DNA of 13,808 nucleotides from contig JAYWCV010000073.1 of the NCBI GenBank assembly GCA_043780275.1, positions 1 to 13,808 on the forward strand, in the 5' to 3' direction. Position numbers and translations under genes: made by a program. This DNA comes from MGR-bin208 sp043780275 (GTDB lineage Bacteria; Bacteroidota; Bacteroidia; Chitinophagales; Chitinophagaceae). The notes beneath the pieces were generated by a model, which was given only the letters and a program-made list of their open reading frames with translations, ran no database searches and was not told the DNA's origin. Shown piece after piece: positions 6,036 to 13,808 of the stretch; within the stretch, counting starts at the first letter, position 1, and each line of letters opens with the position of its first letter.

Positions 6036-8162
6036 TTTAAACATAAAATTATTTCAACAGTAAATAACATATTATCAAACCCGATAGAGTACCTGAAAGG
6101 TGTTGGACCTCAAAAGGCTGATTTGCTGAAAAAGGAATTAAACATTTTTACTTTCCAGCATTTACTCGAACATTTTCCATACCGTCATATTGATAAGACA
6201 CAGGTCAATCTGATAGCCGATATCAATTATCAGACCGACTATATTCAGGTTGCAGGTGTTTTGTCTTCAATTGAAATGATGGGTGATAAAAAAGCAAAAC
6301 GATTGGTTGGTCATCTTCGAGACAGGTCGGGGAGCCTGGAATTAGCTTGGTTTCAAGGTGCAGGATGGATACAGAAAATGCTTCAAGAAGGTCAATCATA
6401 CATTGTATTTGGAAAGGTTAGTTTTTTTCAGGGTAAGCCTCAAATTGTTCATCCCGAAATTGAACCATTTACTGAAGCAGCATCCGAAGGTAAAAGTTTT
6501 CTGGAGCCGGTTTATCCCAGCACAGAAAAATTAAAAACCCGTGGATTAAGTGGAAGACAAATTGGGAAATTGACAGAAACGTTGTTAGCAGCAATTTCGG
6601 AACGGGAAGTCGGGGAAATATTACCTGCAAAAATTGTTGGCAATTTAAAGTTACTGCCCCGTTATGAGGCTATCCGGCAAATTCATTTTCCTCATTCAAC
6701 TAAGCATTACGAAAATGCATTGAGACGCTTGAAATTCGAAGAACTGTTTATCGCTCAACTTCGGTTAGGATTAGTAAAATTGCAAAGGCACCGGTTTTCA
6801 AAAGGAGTTGTGTTTGGTACTGTGGGTGAAAATTTTAATAATTTTTATAATCATTATTTGCCTTTCGAATTAACCGGTGCACAAAAAAAAGTAATTAAAG
6901 AAATCAGGCAGGATACCGCAACGGGTAGACAAATGAACCGGTTGTTGCAGGGAGATGTTGGCAGTGGAAAAACTATTGTTGCATTGCTTTGCATGTTAAT
7001 CGCAATCGATAACGGATTTCAATGTTGTATGATGGCGCCGACTGAAATCCTTTCTCAGCAACATTTTGATAGCTTAACCTCTTTGTTAAAAGACATGCCA
7101 TTGAAGGTTGCATTATTAACCGGATCTACAAAAACCAAAGAACGGAAATCAATACTCGCTTCACTGCAAACAGGTGAAATAAATATTTTAATAGGAACAC
7201 ATGCCGTATTGGAAGATCCTGTCCAGTTTAAAAATTTAGGTTTTGTAAACATCGATGAGCAGCATCGATTTGGTGTAGCTCAACGGGCAAGGCTGTGGGC
7301 AAAAGCAATCATACCACCTCATATATTGGTAATGACGGCAACACCCATTCCACGTACGCTGGCCATGACTGCCTATGGAGATTTGGATTATAGTATTATC
7401 GATGAATTACCTCCCGGAAGAAAACCAATAAACACGGTACATCGGTTTGATAATAAACGGTCGGAGGTCATGAGTTTTATTCGTGCAGAAATAGAAAAAG
7501 GACGACAGGCTTATGTAATTTTCCCATTGATAGAAGAAAGTGAAAAACTGGATTATGAAAATTTAATGCAAGGCTATGAAAATGTGAAAGCCTATTTCCC
7601 CGAACCAAAATTCTGGATCAGTATGTTGCATGGTAAGCAAAAAAGTGTACAAAAAAATACGAATATGCAACGATTCGTAAATAAGGATACACAAATCATG
7701 GTATCCACAACTGTTATAGAAGTCGGCGTAAATGTTCCCAATTCAACCGTGATGGTTATTGAAAGCGCAGAAAAATTTGGTCTCTCACAATTACATCAAT
7801 TAAGAGGAAGGGTAGGAAGGGGTGCAGATAAAAGTTATTGTATATTGATTACCGGGAACAAACTTAGTCATGAAGCAAGAGAACGGATTAAGATTATGAC
7901 GTCAACCAATAACGGATTTGAAATTGCCGAAAAGGATCTTGAAATGAGAGGCCCGGGCGATATTGAAGGAACCCGGCAAAGTGGTGAATTAAACTTTAAG
8001 TTGGCTAGCATAGTCCAAGACAGACCCATGCTGGAATCGGCCAGGGCTATTGTATTGCAATTGCTTGAAGAAGATCCCGATCTTTCTGCTGATGAAAATT
8101 TGAGATTAAAAGATTATCTGAGATCCTTAACAGGAAAAACAGCCTGGAGCAAGATTTCTTAA
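6033..8162 (+). CDS. recG: ATP-dependent DNA helicase RecG
   Basis: RecG is a monomeric superfamily 2 helicase that regresses stalled replication forks and unwinds branched DNA. At 709 residues it has the usual length. Visible parts: an N-terminal PIEYLKGVGPQKADLLKKEL (about 17-36), the OB-fold wedge domain (about 60-150), Walker A GDVGSGKT (307-314), motif II DEQHRFG (408-414), motif III TATPIPRTL (435-443), motif VI QLRGRVGRG (589-597) and the RecG-specific DLEMRGPGDIEGTRQSG (635-651). Nothing appears broken. The start is TTG at 6033: the frame is open back to a stop at 5991-5993, and no ATG or GTG occurs before the conserved N-terminal motif. It is divergent from the transferase and 56 bases upstream of the secreted PKD protein, which may share its transcript. 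Confidence 0.96.
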   Translation: MFKHKIISTVNNILSNPIEYLKGVGPQKADLLKKELNIFTFQHLLEHFPYRHIDKTQVNLIADINYQTDYIQVAGVLSSIEMMGDKKAKRLVGHLRDRSGSLELAWFQGAGWIQKMLQEGQSYIVFGKVSFFQGKPQIVHPEIEPFTEAASEGKSFLEPVYPSTEKLKTRGLSGRQIGKLTETLLAAISEREVGEILPAKIVGNLKLLPRYEAIRQIHFPHSTKHYENALRRLKFEELFIAQLRLGLVKLQRHRFSKGVVFGTVGENFNNFYNHYLPFELTGAQKKVIKEIRQDTATGRQMNRLLQGDVGSGKTIVALLCMLIAIDNGFQCCMMAPTEILSQQHFDSLTSLLKDMPLKVALLTGSTKTKERKSILASLQTGEINILIGTHAVLEDPVQFKNLGFVNIDEQHRFGVAQRARLWAKAIIPPHILVMTATPIPRTLAMTAYGDLDYSIIDELPPGRKPINTVHRFDNKRSEVMSFIRAEIEKGRQAYVIFPLIEESEKLDYENLMQGYENVKAYFPEPKFWISMLHGKQKSVQKNTNMQRFVNKDTQIMVSTTVIEVGVNVPNSTVMVIESAEKFGLSQLHQLRGRVGRGADKSYCILITGNKLSHEARERIKIMTSTNNGFEIAEKDLEMRGPGDIEGTRQSGELNFKLASIVQDRPMLESARAIVLQLLEEDPDLSADENLRLKDYLRSLTGKTAWSKIS

Positions 8163-8196
8163 CATAAGTTTTCATGTACGATGTCGCATATTTTCG

Positions 8197-8204
8197 TTAA
8201 TTTG
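8197..8204 (+). promoter_or_regulatory. Possible -7-like box upstream of the secreted PKD protein
   Basis: TTAATTTG differs from TAnnTTTG by one base. It lies in the 56-base recG/PKD-protein gap, with TTTTC at 8169-8173 some 23 bases upstream as a poor -33 candidate. It ends 14 bases before the TTG start at 8219, giving a leader of only a few bases. The evidence is weak. Confidence 0.2.
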
Positions 8205-8218
8205 ATAAAAACCCACCC

Positions 8219-11200
8219 TTGAATAAAAAACTGATTTCCATATTTATTTTTTTCTTACTTGCGCATGGATCCTTTGCACAATTTTCCGGCAATATTGAAT
8301 TTGTGGAAAACAAAGGACAGTGGGATGAAAGGGTCAAGTATATGGGAGAGGTTCCGGCAGGTGCTTTTTATATCCGATCAAACGGATTTACTGTTCTGCA
8401 ACACAATACTTCCGATCTCGAAAAAGTTAACGGTCTCTTGCACAATCATTCGGTGAATGGGAAAATGACCAATACGAAAGAGAGCTTCGCATTGCGGTCA
8501 CATGCATTTAATGTCGATTTTATTGGGGCTAATAAAAATCTGATCATTGTACCAGATAAATCATTGAATTCATACAATAACTATTTCATCGGAAATGATC
8601 CATCAAAATGGGCAAGCAATTGCCAGATTTATCAGGCAGTTACCGTAAAAGATGTTTATCCCGGAATTGATGTAAGATATTATACCAATCAGGGAGGAAT
8701 GAAATACGATATCATTGCCCGGCCGGGTTCTGATATTTCAAAAATTGCTTTGAGGTATGAAGGGGTTGATAAATTAGAAGTAAAGAATAAAGAACTTTCT
8801 ATTGCCACTTCGGTGGGTAAAATGAAAGAAAGTATTCCATACAGCTTTTTATTTGATGGGAAAGAAAAAAAGGAAATTAATTGCCTGTATAAGTTAAAAG
8901 ATAATATTGTTCGGTTTGATGTAAAGGATCATGATCCGGATGTTACATTAATTATCGACCCAAGCTTGATCTTTTCCTCTTTTTCTAGAAGTACAGTAGA
9001 TAATTGGGGCTATACGGCTACCTATGGACCCGATGGAAGCATGTATGGCGGAGGGTCTGTTTTCGGAACCGGGTTCCCCGTTACTGCTGGTGCGTTTCAG
9101 CAAAGTTATGGCGGTGGTTTCGGTTCACAGGCCATTGACATTGGCATTATTAAATTATCAGCTAATGGTGTAAATAGAATTTATGCTACTTATATAGGTG
9201 GTTCAGGTAATGAGCAGCCACATAGTTTAATAGTAGATGCCCAGGGAAACCTAGTTGTTTCCGGAAGGTCCAATTCTTCTAATTACCCCACAACAGGTCC
9301 TGGTAACGGACAAATTGGAGTTGGAGGCGGTTATGACATTATAATATCTAAATTAAATGCTAGCGGTACCGCATTGATCGGGTCTAAAAAAATTGGGGGT
9401 ACCAATGATGATGGGGTAAATATTTCATCGTCAAGAACAGGCATAAATTCTCTGCAACAAAATTATGGAGATGATGGCCGGAGTGAAGTTATCTTGGATG
9501 GAGCAGGAAATATTTATGTGGCATCCTGTACACAATCAACTGACTTTCCTGTTTTGCCAAATGCAGGATCTGTATTTCAATCTTCATCCGGAGGAAAACA
9601 GGATGCTGTTTTATTAAAATTCAATTCAAATGTCAACTCTGTTTTATTCAGTTCATATCTTGGTGGTAGCGAAGATGATGCGGCTTATGTATTGAGTTTG
9701 CATCCTGCAAACGGAAATATTTATGTAGCCGGAGGAACGTCCAGTACAAATTTCCCCGGAAATAAAGTAAGTACTATTGGAGCAAGCAATCAAGGAGGAA
9801 TAGATGGTTTTGTTTCAATTGTTTCCAATAACGGATCATCCCTGGTTAAATCCACTTATTTAGGAACTGCTGGAACAGACCAGGTTTATGGTATTCAATT
9901 TGATAATAAAGGTTTCCCTTACGTAATGGGACAAACAACCGGATCATGGCCCGTTATTAATGCAGCTTACAGTAATGCAGGGGCAAAACAATTTATTGCA
10001 AAATTAGAAACTGATCTTTCAGCGTATATATATTCAACAGTATTTGGAAAAAGTGCTTCGACGCCCAGTATTTCACCAGTAGCCTTTTTGGTAGATCGCT
10101 GTGAGAATGTATATGTGTCGGGTTGGGGAGGTTCATTTAATCAACTGGCATTTCCATCATCTGGTACATTGGGCCTGCCTATTACTTCAGATGCTTTTAA
10201 AACAAGCACAGATGGGTCTGATTTTTATTTTTTTGTATTAAGAAAAAATGCAACCGGTCAATTGTTCGGTAGTTTTTTCGGACAAGATGGAGGAGCAGTA
10301 GATCATGTAGATGGAGGAACAAGCCGGTTCGATAAAAATGGAATTATTTACCAGGCCATTTGTGCGAATTGCAGAAGTTTTGGTGATGTTGCTTTTCCAA
10401 CAACACCATTAAATGTTTGGGGTCCCGGCCCGGTTAATCCATCACCGAATTGTAACCTGGCTATGGTGAAAATAGCCTTTAATCTGGCTGGTGTAAGCAC
10501 AGGTGTTCAGTCGGCCATAAACGGTGTTATGCGTGACACGGCTGGATGTGTGCCGTTAACCGTAGATTTTAGTGACTCCGTAAAAAATGCGGTTAGCTAT
10601 GAATGGAATTTTGGAGATGGTTCGCCAACAGTAGCTACATCAAATCCCAATATCAGTCATACATACAATGTTATTGGCACATACCGGGTAATGTTGGTTG
10701 GCATTGATAATAATACCTGTAATGTTCGGGATACATCATTTTTAAATATAAGGGTTGGAGATGTACAGGCGATGTTGGCTTTTAATCCTATCAAATTAAA
10801 TCCCTGCGATTCGTTTAAATATCAGTTCGATAATCTTTCTATTGCACCAGCAATAAGGCCATTTGCAAATAATTCGTTTATCTGGAATTTTGGGGATAAC
10901 ACGCCTCGTGTTATTTCAGGCACTCAATCTGTTTTACATTCTTTTGCATCACCCGGAACATATAATGTGAAATTATTTTTAAACGATTCGTCTTATTGTA
11001 ATTCACCCGATTCGGTAGTAGTGCAATTAAGAATTGCGGCTATAGTAAAAGCACAATTCACTACAGCTCCATCTGGTTGTGTTCCTTATAATGCAATTTT
11101 CAATAATATTTCTTTGGGTGGCCAAAGCTTTCTTTGGAATTTTGGGGATGGTACAACTTCGACTGCAATTAGCCCAACAAAAACATATAATTCAACCGGG

Positions 11201-11812
11201 ACATATATTGTAACCCTGGTAGCAACTGATAATGCCACTTGTAATATTATAGACTCAAGCAAATTTAGCATACGGGTTAATCCAAATCCAATTGCTAATT
11301 TTAGTTTCACTCCTAATCCACCTGTCGAAAATACGCCGCATACATTCACAAACTTATCCTCAGCAGATGCAGTTTCTTTTAAATGGTTTTTTGGAGATGG
11401 GGACAGTTTATTGACAAATTCTATTTCTCCGGTAATTCATCAATATAATTCAACCGGTACATTTGATGTTTGCTTAATCGCAATAAATAATTTTGGTTGT
11501 AGAAGTACTATATGCAGGCAGGTTTCAACCATCGTAGTACCAGCATTGGATGTTCCAAACGCATTTACTCCAACAAGTGCAGATGTTAACAGTGTTATTT
11601 TGGTAAGAGGATTTGGAATTGCCAAAATGAAATTTATTATCTGGAACAGATGGGGACAAAAAGTATTTGAAACAGGAGATTGGAAACGTGGATGGGATGG
11701 GAAATTAAAAGGAGTTTTGCAACCTATGGATGTGTATGCTTATACATTGGATGTGGAATTTTTTGATGGCACAAAATCCATAAAAAAAGGCGATATTACA
11801 TTAATAAGATAA
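8219..11812 (+). CDS. Secreted multidomain protein: DUF7948-like head, propeller repeats, four PKD domains, T9SS type B tail
   Basis: This 1197-residue protein is exported through Sec and then the type IX secretion system, probably to the cell surface. Signal peptide about 1-20 (ending GSFA before QFSG). Residues about 22-250 open with FVENKGQWDERVKY, the DUF7948-type head. Seven related units begin near residues 253, 323, 389, 478, 545, 606 and 684, each a variant of SSYLGGSEDD...GNIYVAGGTSSTNFP (SBBP-like), consistent with a beta-propeller. Four PKD domains follow (about 768-1105), marked by YEWNFGDG, FIWNFGDN, FLWNFGDG and FKWFFGDG, with paired cysteines. The last about 87 residues, from VPNAFTPTSADVNS to GDITLIR with IWNRWGQKVFETGDWKRGWDG, are the CHU_C type B sorting domain. 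The start is TTG at 8219: an in-frame stop lies at 8198-8200 and no ATG precedes the signal peptide. A surface-adhesion or gliding role is inferred. Confidence 0.93.
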   Translation: MNKKLISIFIFFLLAHGSFAQFSGNIEFVENKGQWDERVKYMGEVPAGAFYIRSNGFTVLQHNTSDLEKVNGLLHNHSVNGKMTNTKESFALRSHAFNVDFIGANKNLIIVPDKSLNSYNNYFIGNDPSKWASNCQIYQAVTVKDVYPGIDVRYYTNQGGMKYDIIARPGSDISKIALRYEGVDKLEVKNKELSIATSVGKMKESIPYSFLFDGKEKKEINCLYKLKDNIVRFDVKDHDPDVTLIIDPSLIFSSFSRSTVDNWGYTATYGPDGSMYGGGSVFGTGFPVTAGAFQQSYGGGFGSQAIDIGIIKLSANGVNRIYATYIGGSGNEQPHSLIVDAQGNLVVSGRSNSSNYPTTGPGNGQIGVGGGYDIIISKLNASGTALIGSKKIGGTNDDGVNISSSRTGINSLQQNYGDDGRSEVILDGAGNIYVASCTQSTDFPVLPNAGSVFQSSSGGKQDAVLLKFNSNVNSVLFSSYLGGSEDDAAYVLSLHPANGNIYVAGGTSSTNFPGNKVSTIGASNQGGIDGFVSIVSNNGSSLVKSTYLGTAGTDQVYGIQFDNKGFPYVMGQTTGSWPVINAAYSNAGAKQFIAKLETDLSAYIYSTVFGKSASTPSISPVAFLVDRCENVYVSGWGGSFNQLAFPSSGTLGLPITSDAFKTSTDGSDFYFFVLRKNATGQLFGSFFGQDGGAVDHVDGGTSRFDKNGIIYQAICANCRSFGDVAFPTTPLNVWGPGPVNPSPNCNLAMVKIAFNLAGVSTGVQSAINGVMRDTAGCVPLTVDFSDSVKNAVSYEWNFGDGSPTVATSNPNISHTYNVIGTYRVMLVGIDNNTCNVRDTSFLNIRVGDVQAMLAFNPIKLNPCDSFKYQFDNLSIAPAIRPFANNSFIWNFGDNTPRVISGTQSVLHSFASPGTYNVKLFLNDSSYCNSPDSVVVQLRIAAIVKAQFTTAPSGCVPYNAIFNNISLGGQSFLWNFGDGTTSTAISPTKTYNSTGTYIVTLVATDNATCNIIDSSKFSIRVNPNPIANFSFTPNPPVENTPHTFTNLSSADAVSFKWFFGDGDSLLTNSISPVIHQYNSTGTFDVCLIAINNFGCRSTICRQVSTIVVPALDVPNAFTPTSADVNSVILVRGFGIAKMKFIIWNRWGQKVFETGDWKRGWDGKLKGVLQPMDVYAYTLDVEFFDGTKSIKKGDITLIR
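8976..10423 (+). repeat. Seven propeller-like SBBP-type repeats in the secreted protein
   Basis: Seven degenerate protein repeats of about 60-90 residues tile residues about 253-735. Each has a beta strand with SSYLGG or a variant, an acidic turn, then a (D)xxGNxYVxG core and a TxFPxT-like end. The third unit carries an insertion of about 25 residues, and the sixth and seventh are the most divergent and contain cysteines (DRCEN, CANC). Seven units fit one closed seven-bladed propeller; this is inference from repeat count. Confidence 0.6.
10511..11533 (+). repeat. Tandem array of four PKD domains
   Basis: Four Ig-like PKD domains of about 80-90 residues, each with the (W)xFGDG core and a HxYxxxGTYxVxL strand. 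Domains three and four also share near-identical DNA, TATAATTCAACCGG followed by G/T then ACAT, at 11186-11204 and 11444-11462 (one mismatch in 19). The 258-base offset equals 86 codons. Confidence 0.85.
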
Positions 11813-11826
11813 TAGGGAAATAGTTC

Positions 11827-12924
11827 ATGAGACAGGTTTATAAAATATCTAAAACGTTTAATAACCTATCCAATAATTGGGTTAAGCAAATTTACTTTTT
11901 ACCTAAGTTCGTATTGTTATTGATTTGTTCTTTTTTCAGCAGCCAAAATACTTTTTCGCAAGATTTACATTTTTCACAGTTTATGAATTCTCCTTTATTG
12001 ACAAATCCGGCCAATACCGGATTTATTCCGGATGGGGATTACAGAATAGGAATGAATTACCGTAATCAATGGTCCTCCATTATGGCAGTACCATATAAAA
12101 CAATGAGTGCTTTCGGGGATGTTCAGGTTATGAGGAATAAACATGAATCCGGATGGTTGGGTTTGGGTGCATTAATACTGAAAGATGTTGCCGGATCTGG
12201 AAATCTGTCTTCAACAAAAGGATATGGATCAGTAGCCTATCATCAGATGCTGAATGCAGGAAGTTTGGTAAGTCTTGGGTTTAATGTGGGTTTTGCAAAT
12301 AAAAATATAAACGTTTCCGGATTGAAATTTCCAGACCAATTTGATGGAAAATTTTTCGACAGCAAGATTCCAACCAGTGTTTCACTAGCAAAAAATAATA
12401 TTACCTATCTGGATATGCAGGTGGGCATGAACTATGCGTATTTCCCGAATGATAATATGTACTTGAATGCCGGATTCTCTGCACATCATATCAATCGTCC
12501 GAAAGAATCATTTTTTAATTCAACTTTCGGATTTAATAACACAGTGCCAATGCGGTATACAGGTTTTTTAAATGGCAGCTTCAAAATAAATGACAGTTGG
12601 ATTGTTAACCCCAATGCCTATGTTTCTTTACAGGCAAAATCTGCGGAGATCGTTGCCGGCTTGAATGCAAATTATAATTTATCGGGTGATGGAGAAAATA
12701 TTCTGATTGGCGGTTTATATTACCGGCATAATGATGCTATTATTCCATCCATCGGTTTTGGAAAGAAAGATATTACTTTCACTTTCTCGTATGATGCCAC
12801 CACATCCACCTTAATGAATTATAATAATAACCGTGGAGCATTTGAATTTTCTATTATTAAACAAGGAATCATACAACCTTTCAGTGGACAGGAAAAACAA
12901 ACCATGTGTCCGACTTTTAAATAA
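11827..12924 (+). CDS. PorP/SprF-family type IX secretion system membrane protein
   Basis: This 365-residue outer-membrane beta-barrel belongs to the PorP/SprF family, whose members accompany T9SS type B (CHU_C) substrates and are needed for their secretion or surface attachment. Diagnostic sequence: QDLHFSQFMNSPLLTNPANTGF (about 45-66), then YRIGMNYRNQW and alternating amphipathic strands such as SLVSLGFNVGFA, MYLNAGFSAHHI and NILIGGLYYRHND, ending with FEFSIIK. The signal peptide is long: about 23 polar residues, a hydrophobic core at about 26-36 and likely cleavage near residue 45. No internal ATG offers a shorter start, so the long n-region seems genuine. The gene begins 14 bases after the stop of the PKD protein, so the two are almost certainly cotranscribed and this is its probable cognate partner. 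Confidence 0.92.
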   Translation: MRQVYKISKTFNNLSNNWVKQIYFLPKFVLLLICSFFSSQNTFSQDLHFSQFMNSPLLTNPANTGFIPDGDYRIGMNYRNQWSSIMAVPYKTMSAFGDVQVMRNKHESGWLGLGALILKDVAGSGNLSSTKGYGSVAYHQMLNAGSLVSLGFNVGFANKNINVSGLKFPDQFDGKFFDSKIPTSVSLAKNNITYLDMQVGMNYAYFPNDNMYLNAGFSAHHINRPKESFFNSTFGFNNTVPMRYTGFLNGSFKINDSWIVNPNAYVSLQAKSAEIVAGLNANYNLSGDGENILIGGLYYRHNDAIIPSIGFGKKDITFTFSYDATTSTLMNYNNNRGAFEFSIIKQGIIQPFSGQEKQTMCPTFK

Positions 12925-12953
12925 GAATTTTTCAATAATTTCACCACTCCATA

Positions 12954-12978
12954 TTTTGCATGATTTATCTATGCAGAA
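12954..12978 (+). terminator. Weak possible terminator after the PorP/SprF gene
   Basis: TGCAT (12957-12961) pairs with ATGCA (12971-12975) across 9 bases. A G-U pair and two A-U pairs can extend the stem, and TTATTATTTTA follows. The stem is short and AT-rich, so chance is possible; it would separate the T9SS pair from the oxidase. Confidence 0.25.
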
Positions 12979-12990
12979 ATTATTATTTTA

Positions 12991-13004
12991 CGTTAAAAAT
13001 AACG
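12991..13004. promoter_or_regulatory. Perfect hairpin beside the oxidase start
   Basis: CGTTA-AAAA-TAACG is a perfect 5-bp inverted repeat with a four-base loop. It ends one base before the ATG at 13006. It could be a small operator or a hairpin affecting initiation, or it could be chance. It would matter only if 13006 is the true start; if 13030 is used it lies 26 bases upstream. Confidence 0.25.
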
Positions 13005-13005
13005 G

Positions 13006-13808
13006 ATGTCAAATTTTTCCAGAGACTCTATGACAGTTGATTTAGTAAATGATTTTAAAAACATTATTGGTGAGTCAAACATCATTGTGGATAATGATGC
13101 TATGTATAAATATGGAAGAGATGAAACAGAAGACTTGCATTTTATGCCGGATATTGTGTTGAAGCCAAGAACTGCAGAAGAAGTAAGTGCCATCATGAAG
13201 ATTTGCAATGAAAATAAGATACCGGTTACACCCCGTGGAGCCGGAACCGGTTTAAGCGGTGGAGCCCTTCCACATTTAGGTGGTGTGGTTCTTTCTACAG
13301 AAAGAATGAATTCCATACTTAAAATTGATGAACAAAACCTACAAGTTATTTCCGAGCCGGGTGTGATTACTGAAGTATTGCAAAATGCAGTAAAAGAAAA
13401 AGGGCTTTTTTATCCACCCGATCCCAGTAGCCGGGGTTCTTGTTTTATAGGAGGCAATATTGCAGAAAATAGTGGTGGGCCCAAGGCCGTAAAATATGGC
13501 GTGGTAAAGGATTACGTACTGAACCTAGAAGTGGTTTTACCTAGTGGTGAAATTATCTGGACAGGAGCCAATGTGTTAAAAAATTCGACAGGATATAATT
13601 TAACACAATTGATTGTAGGCAGCGAAGGAACCCTGGGAATTGTCACTAAAATAGTACTAAAGCTAATACCACATCCAAAATTTGATTTGTTGATGTTAGT
13701 GCCATTCAAATCGTTGGAAAAAGCAGGAGCGGCAGTCAGTGCAATTTTCAGAGGAGGTTATACACCCAGTGCTTTGGAGCTGATGGAAATTAATGCCTTG
13801 AAGATTGT
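13006..13808 (+). CDS. FAD-linked oxidase, GlcD/D-lactate dehydrogenase type (3' end missing)
   Basis: This is the N-terminal 267 codons of a protein whose family is usually about 460-480 residues; the rest lies beyond the window. It should oxidise a 2-hydroxy acid such as glycolate or D-lactate with FAD. The PCMH-type FAD-binding domain covers about 46-225: PRGAGTGLSGG (77-87), SRGSCFIGGNIAENSGGPK (142-160), AVKYGVVKDYVLNLEVVLP and GSEGTLGIVT (205-214). Residues 226 onward begin the substrate-side FAD-oxidase C domain. Two in-frame ATGs are possible, at 13006 and 13030; I choose 13006 because it gives an N-terminal length nearer to that of homologues (about 13-16 residues before the first helix) and is preceded by a stop at 13000-13002. 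Neither start has a clear Shine-Dalgarno. Substrate is not decidable from the fragment. Confidence 0.9.
   Translation, partial: MSNFSRDSMTVDLVNDFKNIIGESNIIVDNDAMYKYGRDETEDLHFMPDIVLKPRTAEEVSAIMKICNENKIPVTPRGAGTGLSGGALPHLGGVVLSTERMNSILKIDEQNLQVISEPGVITEVLQNAVKEKGLFYPPDPSSRGSCFIGGNIAENSGGPKAVKYGVVKDYVLNLEVVLPSGEIIWTGANVLKNSTGYNLTQLIVGSEGTLGIVTKIVLKLIPHPKFDLLMLVPFKSLEKAGAAVSAIFRGGYTPSALELMEINALKI

Noticed and set aside
12972..13033. Small 20-codon frame starting MQKLLFYVK
   Set aside because: It is short, overlaps the oxidase start and has no supporting signal; I could not justify a small protein.
12993..13316. Open frame of 107 codons on the minus strand
   Set aside because: It lies antisense over the start of the FAD-linked oxidase, whose reading frame has clear family motifs. 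It shows no protein-like pattern of its own.
1..13808. CRISPR array, insertion sequence, phage genes, toxin-antitoxin or defence cluster
   Set aside because: I saw no regularly spaced direct repeats, transposase or integrase motifs, terminal inverted repeats with target duplications, or recognisable defence domains. All nine genes read as ordinary Bacteroidota chromosomal genes.

Overview
This window looks like a chromosomal segment of an AT-rich Bacteroidota, probably Chitinophagales or a close relative. Evidence: a T9SS type B (gliding-motility-associated, CHU_C) sorting domain, a PorP/SprF-family partner directly downstream, lipoproteins with relaxed lipoboxes, absence of clear Shine-Dalgarno sequences, and sequences resembling the Bacteroidota -7 box (TAnnTTTG). 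The order-level placement is inference. I see nine protein-coding genes, the last cut by the window edge, and no tRNA, rRNA, CRISPR array or insertion sequence. No stretch above 300 bases lacks a gene.

Layout. Positions 156-2902 (+) hold a GHL10-family (DigH/YddW-like) glycoside hydrolase lipoprotein, a small four-helix DoxX-like membrane protein and an orphan 176-residue probable outer-membrane beta-barrel. Positions 2997-5833 (-) hold a YcbB-type L,D-transpeptidase and, upstream of it, a WecA/TagO/MraY-family sugar-phosphate transferase. A probable bidirectional terminator separates the convergent 2902/2997 ends, and an intrinsic terminator probably separates the two minus-strand genes. From 6033 (+) come recG, a 1197-residue secreted multidomain protein (DUF7948-like head, seven propeller-like repeats, four PKD domains, T9SS type B tail), its PorP/SprF-like partner 14 bases downstream, and the first 267 codons of a GlcD-type FAD-linked oxidase.

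How the genes fit together. The hydrolase, the transpeptidase and the transferase all concern the cell envelope: glycan trimming, peptidoglycan cross-linking or anchoring, and lipid-linked glycan initiation. The large PKD protein and the PorP/SprF protein form a familiar secretion/surface-attachment pair, and the 14-base gap suggests cotranscription. recG and the oxidase look like ordinary housekeeping neighbours.

I found no convincing undescribed system. The points most worth a second look are the seven-repeat propeller architecture of the secreted protein, the two consecutive TTG-start genes (recG's start overlaps a perfect -7-box match), paired TTAATTAA sites 20 bp apart upstream of the transferase, and the orphan barrel protein.
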